Positions 7,577 to 15,171 of a DNA stretch of 64,000 bases are shown piece after piece. The translations under genes and the position numbers were made by a program. The notes under the pieces are model-generated. The model was not told the origin of the DNA. It saw only the letters and a program-made list of their open reading frames with translations, and did not search any database. Location of the stretch: contig CAWJNZ010000004.1 of NCBI GenBank assembly GCA_963844405.1, positions 744,001 through 808,000 of the forward strand, read 5' to 3'. The stretch comes from DASSUW01 sp963844405. Lineage in GTDB: Bacteria; Actinomycetota; Thermoleophilia; Solirubrobacterales; Solirubrobacteraceae. Position 1 is the first letter of the stretch. Each line of letters starts with the position of its first letter.

Positions 7577-9247
7577 TCATTCCTCCATCTCGATCGGGAC
7601 GACGATCGTCTTGGTAAACAGCTCGAATTCGCCGCGGCGCGCTTCGATCCGAAGACGCCAGTCGCCGGCGATCGAGAGGTTCGCGCCGATCACCTCGTAG
7701 GCACCCGGCTCCATCCCTGGCTTCGCGGAGTGGCGCAGCGGGCCGATCCCTTCGGCCGGCAGCGATGCGGAGACCCGGACCTCGTCGGGCCGCTCATCCT
7801 CGAACTCGAGGTGGATGTCGTTGGCACCCGGCATCGCCGGCGTCACGGTCACGTGGGCCATCAGCGGGCCGAGCTCGACCTCCTGCTCGAACGCCTCGTG
7901 CATGGCGACCTCGGTCCGGGCCGGCGGCGCGTTGACCAGCCCGGCGGTCACGCCGACGACGGCGGCCATGATCACCAGCTCGAGGCCGACGAACCGCAGG
8001 AAGCGGCGGCGCTCGACCGCCGACGCGATCTGCGCGCGCAGCCGCGGCACGGCGCGGCGGTTGTTGTACGCGCCGAACGCGAGCAGTGGAAGGACGAGGC
8101 CCACCTTGATCAGCAGCAGCACCCCGTACTGGGTCTCCCAGAGCCCGCGCCACGCCCGGACCTGCAGATAGCCGTTGAGCGTCCCGGCGGCGATCAGGAT
8201 CGCCACCGACCCGACCGCCATCGTGGAGAAGCGCGGAACGCTCGAGGCGGCGAGCGGCCAGCGCTCGCGCCGGGCGAGCACGAGCGCGGCGAGGACGAAG
8301 GCGAGGCCACCCACCCACATCGCCGCCGTCTGGACATGGGCGGCATCGGCGATCACGGCGACCGGGCCGCTCACGCTCGCGTGTCCCGAGAGCCCCGGCG
8401 TGAAGACCATCCCCAGGCCGAGCAGGAGCGCAACGACGGTGACCGGACGGCTCATGCCGCCGCCCGCGCGCAGCACGAGGACGGCCAGGATCGCGATCGC
8501 GATCGCGAGTGCCACGCGTACCAGCGACGTGCGGCCGAACCGCGTGTCCGCGGCGACGGACGAGACCACGTCCCAGGAGAACGCCTGGCCGAGGCTCATG
8601 CCGCCGGCGGCCGCGCCCTGGAAGACGATGCCGAACAGCGCCACGACCGCCAGGGCGACCGCGAACCCTGCGAGAAGCCTCAGCAGTCGCCGCCGGACCT
8701 CACCGGACGCCGCGCGCAGCACGAAGGCGAGCGAGACGACCCCACCGACGCACAGCAGCAGGAGCAGGAAGTCCAGGAAGCGGCCGCCGAGATAGAAGGC
8801 GGACACGGTGAAGTCCGTGCCCTCGAGCACCTGGGCGGCGATCCCGCTCGGCTGCGGGCCCGGTGCGCCGACATGGAACACCCACGCGCCGTTGATCGGG
8901 TCCGAGTCGGCCGAGATCACCCGCCAGGCGACGGTGTAGGTCCCGCGCGGCAGATCGCCTCCGAGCGCCACGGCGACGGAGCTCGGGCTCGGTCGCGAGA
9001 TCTGCTCGCGGTCGACCCGCTTGCCGCCGCCGTCGTACACGCGGATCGAGCCGAGCGCGGTCTCCACCGGCTCGTCGAAGCGCAGCACGACGCGGTCGGG
9101 CGGGTGCTCGACGACGGCGTCTCTCGCCGGCTCAGTGGCGATGAGCGTTGAATGTGCGAGGGCGGGCGAGGCGCAGACGAGCGCGGCGACGATCGCCGCG
9201 AGCGCCGGCGCGCACGCCTTCGCACGCCAGCCAAGCGGCCGGTTCAT
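7577..9247 (-). CDS. CopC-CopD fusion, copper import/resistance protein (YcnJ-like)
   Basis: 556 residues from the ATG at 9247, which follows GGAGGGAGG. The order is a signal peptide ending SPALA, then a CopC domain beginning HSTLIATEP (N-terminal His ligand, with a later His in WVFHVG). Next is a CopD domain of about eight membrane helices with GHASVSGPVAVIADAAHVQ, carrying conserved His residues in the membrane. It ends with a C-terminal extracytoplasmic beta domain (residues ~440-556). The fusion matches YcnJ-type copper uptake proteins. Its TGA overlaps the ATG at 7580, so YcnI is translated in coupling. No copper regulator gene is seen nearby. Confidence 0.87.
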   Translation of the reverse strand: MNRPLGWRAKACAPALAAIVAALVCASPALAHSTLIATEPARDAVVEHPPDRVVLRFDEPVETALGSIRVYDGGGKRVDREQISRPSPSSVAVALGGDLPRGTYTVAWRVISADSDPINGAWVFHVGAPGPQPSGIAAQVLEGTDFTVSAFYLGGRFLDFLLLLLCVGGVVSLAFVLRAASGEVRRRLLRLLAGFAVALAVVALFGIVFQGAAAGGMSLGQAFSWDVVSSVAADTRFGRTSLVRVALAIAIAILAVLVLRAGGGMSRPVTVVALLLGLGMVFTPGLSGHASVSGPVAVIADAAHVQTAAMWVGGLAFVLAALVLARRERWPLAASSVPRFSTMAVGSVAILIAAGTLNGYLQVRAWRGLWETQYGVLLLIKVGLVLPLLAFGAYNNRRAVPRLRAQIASAVERRRFLRFVGLELVIMAAVVGVTAGLVNAPPARTEVAMHEAFEQEVELGPLMAHVTVTPAMPGANDIHLEFEDERPDEVRVSASLPAEGIGPLRHSAKPGMEPGAYEVIGANLSIAGDWRLRIEARRGEFELFTKTIVVPIEMEE

Positions 9248-9298
9248 CCTCCCTCCTTGGGCCATCACGGCCGCGGCCGGTGCCGCGGCCTGGGGCGT

Positions 9299-9901
9299 CT
9301 AGGGGATTCGCGCGCCGGGCGGGGCGCGTTCACCGTGGCTCGACGCCAATGGCCGTATAGGTATCGGGGCAAGCCAGTCTGGGAGCCGCCACGACCTCGC
9401 GACGGCACGTGGCCGCGGCGATGGCCGATACGCCAGCCCGCGCCCGATCAGGCGTCCGAGCGCGAGGACCGCGCGCGCCATCATCACGGCGGCGAGGGCG
9501 AACGGCACCTGCAGCGCCATGCCCACCAGGAACGTCGGCTCGAGCGCTGCGCCGGTCGGGAACGTGCCCAGCTCGATCAGGCGTTCGACGTGCTCCTGGA
9601 CGGCGAAGCCGAGGGTCGGCACCAGCGCCAGCGGCCAGATGGGGATGCGCGTGTGCCGGCCGCCGCGAAAGCCGTCGTGGATCGCCATCGCGAGTCCCGC
9701 GACCACGAGCGTGACGGCGCAGGCCAGGACGAGAGGCGCCGCGCCGAGGTAGCCGTGGCCCGACTCCGCGAGCAGCTCGCTGCGGTGGTGGTCGTCGGGC
9801 GCGACGAGCACGTAGGCGACCGTGTGTGCGCCGAGCCACCCCGCCGCCGCGAACGACGGGAACAGCATCCAGACGGCGCCGCGTCCCCCCATCACGTTCA
9901 T
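9299..9901 (-). CDS. hypothetical membrane protein next to copper genes
   Basis: 200 residues, not recognised. Four hydrophobic stretches suggest membrane helices: WMLFPSFAAAGWLGAHTVAYVL, APLVLACAVTLVVAGLAMA, IWPLALVPTLGFAV and FLVGMALQVPFALAAVMMARAV in parts. Several His residues lie between them (DDHHRSE, GHGYLG, QEHVERL). The C-terminus is basic and disordered. It ends about 50 bp upstream of the CopC-CopD gene on the same strand and may share its transcript. The His residues fit a metal-related role, but this is context only. Confidence 0.6.
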   Translation of the reverse strand: MNVMGGRGAVWMLFPSFAAAGWLGAHTVAYVLVAPDDHHRSELLAESGHGYLGAAPLVLACAVTLVVAGLAMAIHDGFRGGRHTRIPIWPLALVPTLGFAVQEHVERLIELGTFPTGAALEPTFLVGMALQVPFALAAVMMARAVLALGRLIGRGLAYRPSPRPRAVARSWRLPDWLAPIPIRPLASSHGERAPPGARIP

Positions 9902-9994
9902 GATCCCACCTCGGCACGCCCCTGCAAAATCGGCGAGGTGCGGGGCCCGTCATCTCGGGGGGTTCGAACCGGTCTCGGGGCGTAAGTTGATGGC

Positions 9995-11260
9995 ATGTCC
10001 CTGACGGTCATCGGCGAGCACGAACCGCACACGATCGAGCAGCTCGAGCGCTGCGTCCGTGCCGAGGAGGGTGCGGCCGGCGTCCTGTGCGCCGACGGGC
10101 ACGTCGGCTACAGCCAGCCGGTCGGCGGCGCGGTCGCGTACCGCGAGCACATCTCGGTCTCGGGCGTCGGCTACGACATCGGCTGCGGCAACAAGGCCGT
10201 CCGCACCGACCTGCGCCACGAGGACGTCGCGGCGGACCTCCCGCGGATCATGGACGCGGTCGTCGACCGGATCTCGTTCGGCGTCGGCCGTCACAACGAC
10301 GAGCCGGTCGACCACCCGGTGCTCGACGCCATCCGCACCGCCGACGCGCCGCCCCAGCGCGAGCTCCGCGACCTCGCCGCCAAGCAGCTCGGCACGGTGG
10401 GCGCGGGCAACCACTACGTCGACCTGTTCGCCGACGAGGAGGGCTGGGTCTGGATCGGCGTGCACTTCGGGTCGCGCGGCTTCGGCCACAAGACGGCGAC
10501 GACCTATCTCGCGCTGGCCGGCGAGCGGCCGGGCGGGATGGACGCGCCGCCGGCGCTCATGCGCATCGACTCCGAGCTCGGGCAGGAGTACGTCGCCGCC
10601 ATGCAGCTGGCCTGCGACTACGCGTACGCCGGGCGCGACGTGGTGGTCGACCGCGTGCTGGACATCCTCGGCGCCTCCCCCACCCACTCGGTCCACAACA
10701 ACCACAACTTCGCCGCCCGCGAGACGCACGACGGCGAGGAGTGGTGGGTCGTGCGCAAGGGCTGCACACCCGCCTTCCCCGGCCAGCAGGGCTTCGTCGG
10801 GTCGACGATGGGCGAGCCGAGCGTGATCCTCGAGGGCGCCGACACGCCCGAGGCGCGCTCTGCCTTCTACTCGACCGTCCACGGCGCCGGCCGCCGGCTC
10901 TCGCGCACGCAGGCGGCCGGGAAGATGGGCACCGTGCACGAGTGCTCGGTGCGCGACTGCGACTACTTCGTGCCGCGCAAGCGCCGCGACGAGCGCTGCC
11001 CGCTGCACCCCGATGCCCGCCTGGTCAAGCGCCGCCGCCGCATCAAGGCGGGGCTGATCGACTTCGCCCAGGTGCAGGCCGAGCTGCGCGAGCGCGGGAT
11101 CGAGCTGCGCGGCGGCGCGGCCGACGAGGCGCCCGACGCGTACAAGCGGCTCGACGAGGTGCTCGCCGACCATGGCGACTCGATCCGCGTGCTGCATCGC
11201 CTCACGCCGATCGGGGTCGCCATGGCCGGCGCCGACACCTTCGATCCCTACAAGGACTGA
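9995..11260 (+). CDS. rtcB: RtcB-family RNA ligase with zinc-ribbon-like insertion
   Basis: 421 residues. RtcB joins 2',3'-cyclic phosphate or 3'-phosphate RNA ends to 5'-OH ends using GTP and Mn. The metal-binding set is visible: GYDIGCGNK (Asp/Cys), GAGNHYVDL, VHFGSRGFGHK and HNNHNF. The guanylylated His is in VHGAGRRLSR. After this, residues ~308-352 form an insertion with CSVRDC and RCPLHP, giving three Cys and a His that could bind zinc, flanked by very basic segments. The usual C-terminal region then resumes (EAPDAYKRLDEV, LTPIGVAMAG). The gene stands alone and ends 3 bp before the convergent MMPL gene. Confidence 0.9.
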   Translation: MSLTVIGEHEPHTIEQLERCVRAEEGAAGVLCADGHVGYSQPVGGAVAYREHISVSGVGYDIGCGNKAVRTDLRHEDVAADLPRIMDAVVDRISFGVGRHNDEPVDHPVLDAIRTADAPPQRELRDLAAKQLGTVGAGNHYVDLFADEEGWVWIGVHFGSRGFGHKTATTYLALAGERPGGMDAPPALMRIDSELGQEYVAAMQLACDYAYAGRDVVVDRVLDILGASPTHSVHNNHNFAARETHDGEEWWVVRKGCTPAFPGQQGFVGSTMGEPSVILEGADTPEARSAFYSTVHGAGRRLSRTQAAGKMGTVHECSVRDCDYFVPRKRRDERCPLHPDARLVKRRRRIKAGLIDFAQVQAELRERGIELRGGAADEAPDAYKRLDEVLADHGDSIRVLHRLTPIGVAMAGADTFDPYKD

Positions 11261-11263
11261 GCG

Positions 11264-13415
11264 CTACGCGGACTGCGGCTGCGGCTCGCGCCCCTCGAGG
11301 TCGATCCGCGGCAGCACACGGTCGAGCCAGCGCGGCAGGTGCCACGCGCGCTCGCCGAGCCAGGTGAGCACCGCGGGCGCGAGCAGCATCCGCACGACCG
11401 TCACGTCGATCGCGATCGCGGTCGCGAGCCCGACGCCCATCATCTTCACGATCGAGTCGCTCTCGGTCACGAAGCCGAGGAAGACGGCGGTCATGATCGC
11501 CCCGGCCGTCCCGATCACGCCCGCCGTGCGGCCGACCGCGTGGATCACCGCGCCGCGCGCGTCGCCCGTCCTCAGGTACTCCTCGCGGACGCGTGAGAGC
11601 AGGAAGACGTTGTAGTCCATGCTCAGCCCGAACAGGATCGCGAACATGAACATCGGGATGAACGAGACGATCGGCTGCTCGGCGACGCCCAGCAGCGAGG
11701 CGCCGGCCTCGGTCTGGAAGGCGAGCGTCACGACGCCGTAGGCGGCGCCGATCGAGAGCAGGTTGAAGGCCGCGGAGACGAGCGGGACGATCATCGAGCG
11801 GAAGGCGGCCATGAGCAGCAGCAGCGAGAGGCCGACGACGACGGCGATGAACACGGGCAGGCGCTCGCTCACGCGGTCCGCCATGTCCTGGAACGTCGCG
11901 GTCGCCCCGCCGACGTAGGCGCGGGCGCCCGAGGCAGGAATGACCTCCTCGCGCAGGTGGGTGACGAGCCGGGCGGTCGCCTCGTCCTGCGGCGCCGTGC
12001 GCGGGATCACCGTCAGCGTGGCGGCGTCGCCGGCCTCGTTGACGACCGGCTCGGTCACCGCCGCGACGCCGGGCGCCGCCTCGGCGCCCGCCGCCAGGCG
12101 CTCGACCGCCGTGCGGTCGCCCTCGGGCAGGGCGACGGCCAGGACGAGCGGCCCGTTGGAGCCGGCGCCGAAGCCCTCGGCGAGCCGGTCGTAGGCGACC
12201 TTCTGGGTGGCCGAGGCCGGCTTGGTGCCGTCGTCGGGCTGGCCCAGCCGGAGGCCGAGCACGGGCGCGGCGAGGGCGAGCATGAGCGCGGTGCCGGCCA
12301 GCGCGGAGACGACCGGGCGGCGCGCGACCGCGCGCGCCCAGCGCTCGGCGAGGCCGGGCCCCACGGCGGCCGCACGATCGTCCGCGGCGGCCGCACGATC
12401 GTCCGCGGGCAGCGCGCGCCGGTCGCGGCGGCCGAAGACCCGGCGGCCGGCCATGCCGAGCAGCGCCGGCATCACGGTCACGGCGGCGACGGCGGTGATC
12501 GCCACGACGGCGCCGGCGGCCAGGCCCATGCGGCCGACGAACGGGATGCCGACGGCCAGCAGGCCGCTGATGGCGACGACGACGATCGCGCCCGCCGTCA
12601 GCACCGCGACGCCGGCGGTGCCGTTGGCGCCGCCCGCGGCGCGTCTGCGGGTCGTCGCCGGCGGCCATCCGCTCGCGGTGGCGGGCGGTGAGGAAGAGCG
12701 CGTAGTCGATGCCCGCGCCGAGGCCGAGCATCATCGCCGATCGTCGGCGCCACGCGTCGGGATGTCGATGCCGGCGCTGGCGAGGCGGACCAGCACCATG
12801 CCGCCGGCCAGCCCGAAGAAGGCGGCCACGAGCGTGAGCGTCATCGCCACCACCGAGCGGAAGAGCAGCGTGAGCAGCAGCAGCGCGGCGGCGACGCCGA
12901 TCAGCTCGCCGAGGGGCGCCGCCTGCTCGTCGCCGATGTCGATCGCCATGCCGCGCATCGACACCTCGACGCCGCTGCGCTCGGCCGGGCCGGTGGCGGC
13001 CTCGAGCCGCTCGCGCGCGACGGCTCCGAGCTCCTCGGCCGGGACGTCGTACTGGACGGTCGCGAACGCGACGTGCCCGTCGCGGCGACGTCTGCGGCTC
13101 GCTCACGCCGGTCACGTGCGGCTGGCCGGCGACGGCGCCGAGCGTCGCCTCCACGCCCGCGCCGGACACCTCCGCGGGGTCGCCGGCGAAGACGAGCGTG
13201 GGCGTCGGCGCCGGAGACCTGCGGGAAGCGCTGCTCGAGCAGCTCCTGGGCGCGCGTGGAGTCGACGCCGGGGGTGCCGTAGTCGTCGACGAAGCCGGCG
13301 CCGAGCGTGAGGCCGAGCGTGCCGATGGCGGCGATGAGGACGATCGCGACGAGCGAGCGTGCGGCGCCAGTGGCGGGCCGAGGCGGTGCCGAGGCGGCAG
13401 AGCGAAGTTGGACAT
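11264..13415 (-). pseudogene. MMPL-family (RND) membrane transporter, multiply frameshifted
   Basis: The product is an MMPL-type lipid or drug exporter. The C-terminal ~440 residues (12604-11264) are intact, with FGLSMDYNVFLLSR, the Asp/Tyr proton-relay helix of the second half. The N-terminal part is split over all three frames. In order these are MSNFALPP (13415), LVAIVLIAAIGTLGL, LVFAGDPAEVSG, GHVAFATVQYDVP, MSMRGMAIDIGDEQ with three helices, then MMLGLGAGIDYALFL, then GGANGTAGVAVLT. At least six single-base shifts lie between 13.37 and 12.64 kb, and none in the next 1.3 kb. All pieces are conserved MMPL sequence, so sequence error is more likely than decay. The divergent TetR gene is probably its regulator. 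Confidence 0.78.
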
Positions 13416-13439
13416 GCGCGACAGCTAACCACACTCGAC

Positions 13440-13468
13440 TGCAATTTTGCAACAGATGCAAATTTGCA
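13440..13468. promoter_or_regulatory. paired palindromic operators between MMPL and TetR genes
   Basis: TGCAATTTTGCA (13440-13451) and the perfect palindrome TGCAAATTTGCA (13457-13468) lie 17 bp apart in the divergent gap. The inner halves also form TTTGCA-ACAGA-TGCAAA. The stretch is strikingly AT-rich for this genome. It is the natural binding site for the adjacent TetR protein, to control both directions. Confidence 0.65.
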
Positions 13469-13480
13469 CGGAGCGCTAGA

Positions 13481-14115
13481 ATGGCGTGCATCGTGAGCGA
13501 CGGGACTGCGGGAGCGCAAGAAGCAGCAGACGCGCCAGGCGATCCACCGCGCCGCGATGAAGCTGTTCGCCGAGCGCGGCTTCGAGGCGACCACGATCGC
13601 CGACATCGCCGCCGCCGCCGACATCGCTCCGCGCACGTTCTTCTCCTACTTCGCCTCCAAGGAGGAGGCGGTGTTCCCGAAGTTCGAGCCGATGTACGCG
13701 GACTTCGACCGCACCCTGCGCGAGCGCCCGCCGGGCACCACCGCGCTCGACGCGCTGCGCTCGTGGATCGCGATGGCCGCCGAGCACTTCCCGGGACCTC
13801 GAGGTCGCCCGCCTCGAGGCGCGGCTGCGGCGCGAGTCGCCCGCCGTCGCGGCCTGCGACCTGCAGCACATGCGCCGCTTCGAGCGCCGCCTGGCCGAGG
13901 CGGTGGCCGAAGATTTCGACGAGCCGGCCGACGCACTGCGCCCGCGGCTCGTGGCGGCGGCCGCCGTGGCCGCGCTGCAGGCGTCGAGCGACGCCGCGGA
14001 CACGATCTTCGAAGAGGACGCCGAGGCGGCGGAGGCCATGATGGCCGACCCGCTCGCGTTCATCGACCACGCCCTGCGCTTCCTCGAGGGCGGGCTCGCG
14101 GCGCTGCGCGACTGA
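13481..14115 (+). pseudogene. TetR-family regulator, frameshifted
   Basis: The helix-turn-helix is recognisable: KKQQTRQAIHRAAMKLFAER, then ATTIADIAAAADIAPRTFFSYF. The frame of the candidate starts (ATG 13481, GTG 13493) must shift near 13503 to reach it. A second shift near 13800 joins EHFPG to LEVARLEARLRRESPAV and the C-terminal part ending FLEGGLAALRD. Without these shifts only a fragment from the ATG at 13557 would be made. The gene is divergent from the MMPL transporter across paired palindromes, the usual arrangement for local repression. Its stop overlaps the next ATG. Confidence 0.75.
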
Positions 14116-14675
14116 TGCGCGTCCTCGCCCTCGCCGACAAGCGGCCGCCGGTCGACCCGGCCCGGATGGCGCGCCAGATGTGCGTCGACGCCGTCTTCTG
14201 CCTCGGCGACCTCGACCGCGCGTGGATCGAGCCGCTGATGGGATTCGACATCCCGACCTACGGCGTCCACGGCAACCACGACCCCGAGCACGCGCTGCGC
14301 GACCTCGAGATCGAGGACCTCCACCTGCGCCGCACTCAGCTCGGCGGCGGGCTCACCGTCGCGGGCTTCGAGGGCTGCGTCGAGTACCAGAAGGGCGCCG
14401 TCCACCAGTACACGCAAAAAGCGGCGTCCAAGCTCGCCCGCAAGCTGCCCGCCGCCGACATCCTGCTCTGCCACTGCCCGCCGCTCGGCATCAACGACGA
14501 CCCCGAGGACCGCGCCCACGTCGGCTTCGAGGGCCTGCGCGACTGGGTCGACGAGCACCGGCCGCGCCACGTGCTGCACGGCCACACCCACCCCGTCGCC
14601 GGCCGCGCCGTCAAGCGCTACGGCGACACGCTGGTCCACTGGATCAACGGCGCCAAGCTCCTCAACCTCCGCTGA
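14115..14675 (+). CDS. calcineurin-like metallophosphoesterase (YfcE/MJ0936-like)
   Basis: 186 residues. Metallophosphoesterase motifs are present as FCLGDLDRA (GD), VHGNHDPE (GNHD), LLCHCPP and LHGHTHPVAGR (GHTH). The first motif, normally DxH, reads LADKRPP: the Asp is kept, but the His is replaced. Family members hydrolyse phosphodiesters with two metal ions, often with loose specificity. The ATG overlaps the TetR stop (TGATG), so it is co-translated with the regulator. A GC hairpin follows the stop. Confidence 0.82.
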   Translation: MRVLALADKRPPVDPARMARQMCVDAVFCLGDLDRAWIEPLMGFDIPTYGVHGNHDPEHALRDLEIEDLHLRRTQLGGGLTVAGFEGCVEYQKGAVHQYTQKAASKLARKLPAADILLCHCPPLGINDDPEDRAHVGFEGLRDWVDEHRPRHVLHGHTHPVAGRAVKRYGDTLVHWINGAKLLNLR

Positions 14676-14682
14676 CCCGATC

Positions 14683-14697
14683 GCCGGCTCCGCCGGC
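14683..14697. terminator. GC hairpin between convergent genes
   Basis: GCCGGC-TCC-GCCGGC forms a tight 6-bp stem just after the phosphoesterase stop and before the stop of the convergent small gene. There is no T-run; a terminator role is inferred from position. Confidence 0.4.
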
Positions 14698-14716
14698 CGA
14701 CGAGAGCGGTTCCGGG

Positions 14717-15067
14717 CTAACCGGCGGCGAGCGCGCGGGCGGCGCGCCGCAGCCCGTGGCGCTCGCAGAGGTCGGCGAGCGCGAGGCGGGCGCCGTGCGG
14801 GTTCTCGGGCAGCGCCTCGAAGGCCACCAGGCCCGCCCGCAGGTCCTCGATCCGCACGGTCGGGACCTCGAGGCTGAGCCGCGCGAGCCAGCGCACGGCC
14901 GCGCGTTCGTAGCGCTCCGCGTCCTGGTCCTCGATCAGCAGGCAGATGGCCAACGCGTCGTCGAGGTCGATGCGGGGGAGCTCGGCGGCCGCGGCGCGGA
15001 CCAGCGGGAGGCGGCCGATGCGCAGCGCGCGCTGGAAACGGGCGTAGGGACTGCCTTGACTGCTCAT
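14717..15067 (-). CDS. small protein of unknown function with LexA box at its start
   Basis: 116 residues from the ATG at 15067. No named domain is recognised. The sequence is helical and arginine-rich (YARFQRALRIGRLPLVRAAA, DDALAICLLIEDQDAERYER, ERHGLRRAARALAAG). I recall similar short proteins, often several per genome, in high-GC Actinobacteria, but cannot verify this. The start codon is one base from a perfect CGAAC-N4-GTTCG site, the actinobacterial SOS box, so expression is probably LexA-controlled. It is divergent from the large P-loop ATPase gene. The function is unknown; a link to DNA damage or mobile-element stress is inference. Confidence 0.7.
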   Translation of the reverse strand: MSSQGSPYARFQRALRIGRLPLVRAAAAELPRIDLDDALAICLLIEDQDAERYERAAVRWLARLSLEVPTVRIEDLRAGLVAFEALPENPHGARLALADLCERHGLRRAARALAAG

Positions 15068-15068
15068 A

Positions 15069-15082
15069 CGAACACATGTTCG
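15069..15082. promoter_or_regulatory. LexA (SOS) box
   Basis: CGAAC-ACAT-GTTCG is a perfect match to the actinobacterial/Bacillus-type SOS box (CGAAC-N4-GTTCG). It ends one base upstream of the small gene's ATG at 15067. It is about 35 bp upstream of the -35 box of the divergent ATPase gene, so LexA there would act mainly on the small gene. Confidence 0.72.
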
Positions 15083-15116
15083 CATGAAGAGCGGCGTCAG
15101 ACGCAGCGGCCACCGC

Positions 15117-15146
15117 TTGACTGCTCTGACCAGGCCGGGGTACCTT
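15117..15146 (+). promoter_or_regulatory. predicted promoter of the P-loop ATPase gene
   Basis: TTGACT (15117-15122), an 18-bp spacer and TACCTT (15141-15146) form a plausible housekeeping promoter. The start of transcription would be about 20 bases before the ATG at 15172, leaving room for the GGAG ribosome site. Confidence 0.55.
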
Positions 15147-15171
15147 CGAGCTCGCCCGATCGGAGCGCGGC

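Noticed and set aside
12361..12410. A ~21-bp tandem repeat, considered as a regulatory array or CRISPR-like unit
   Set aside because: It lies inside the intact part of the MMPL coding frame and encodes a repeated ADDRAAA in a cytoplasmic loop; only two units.
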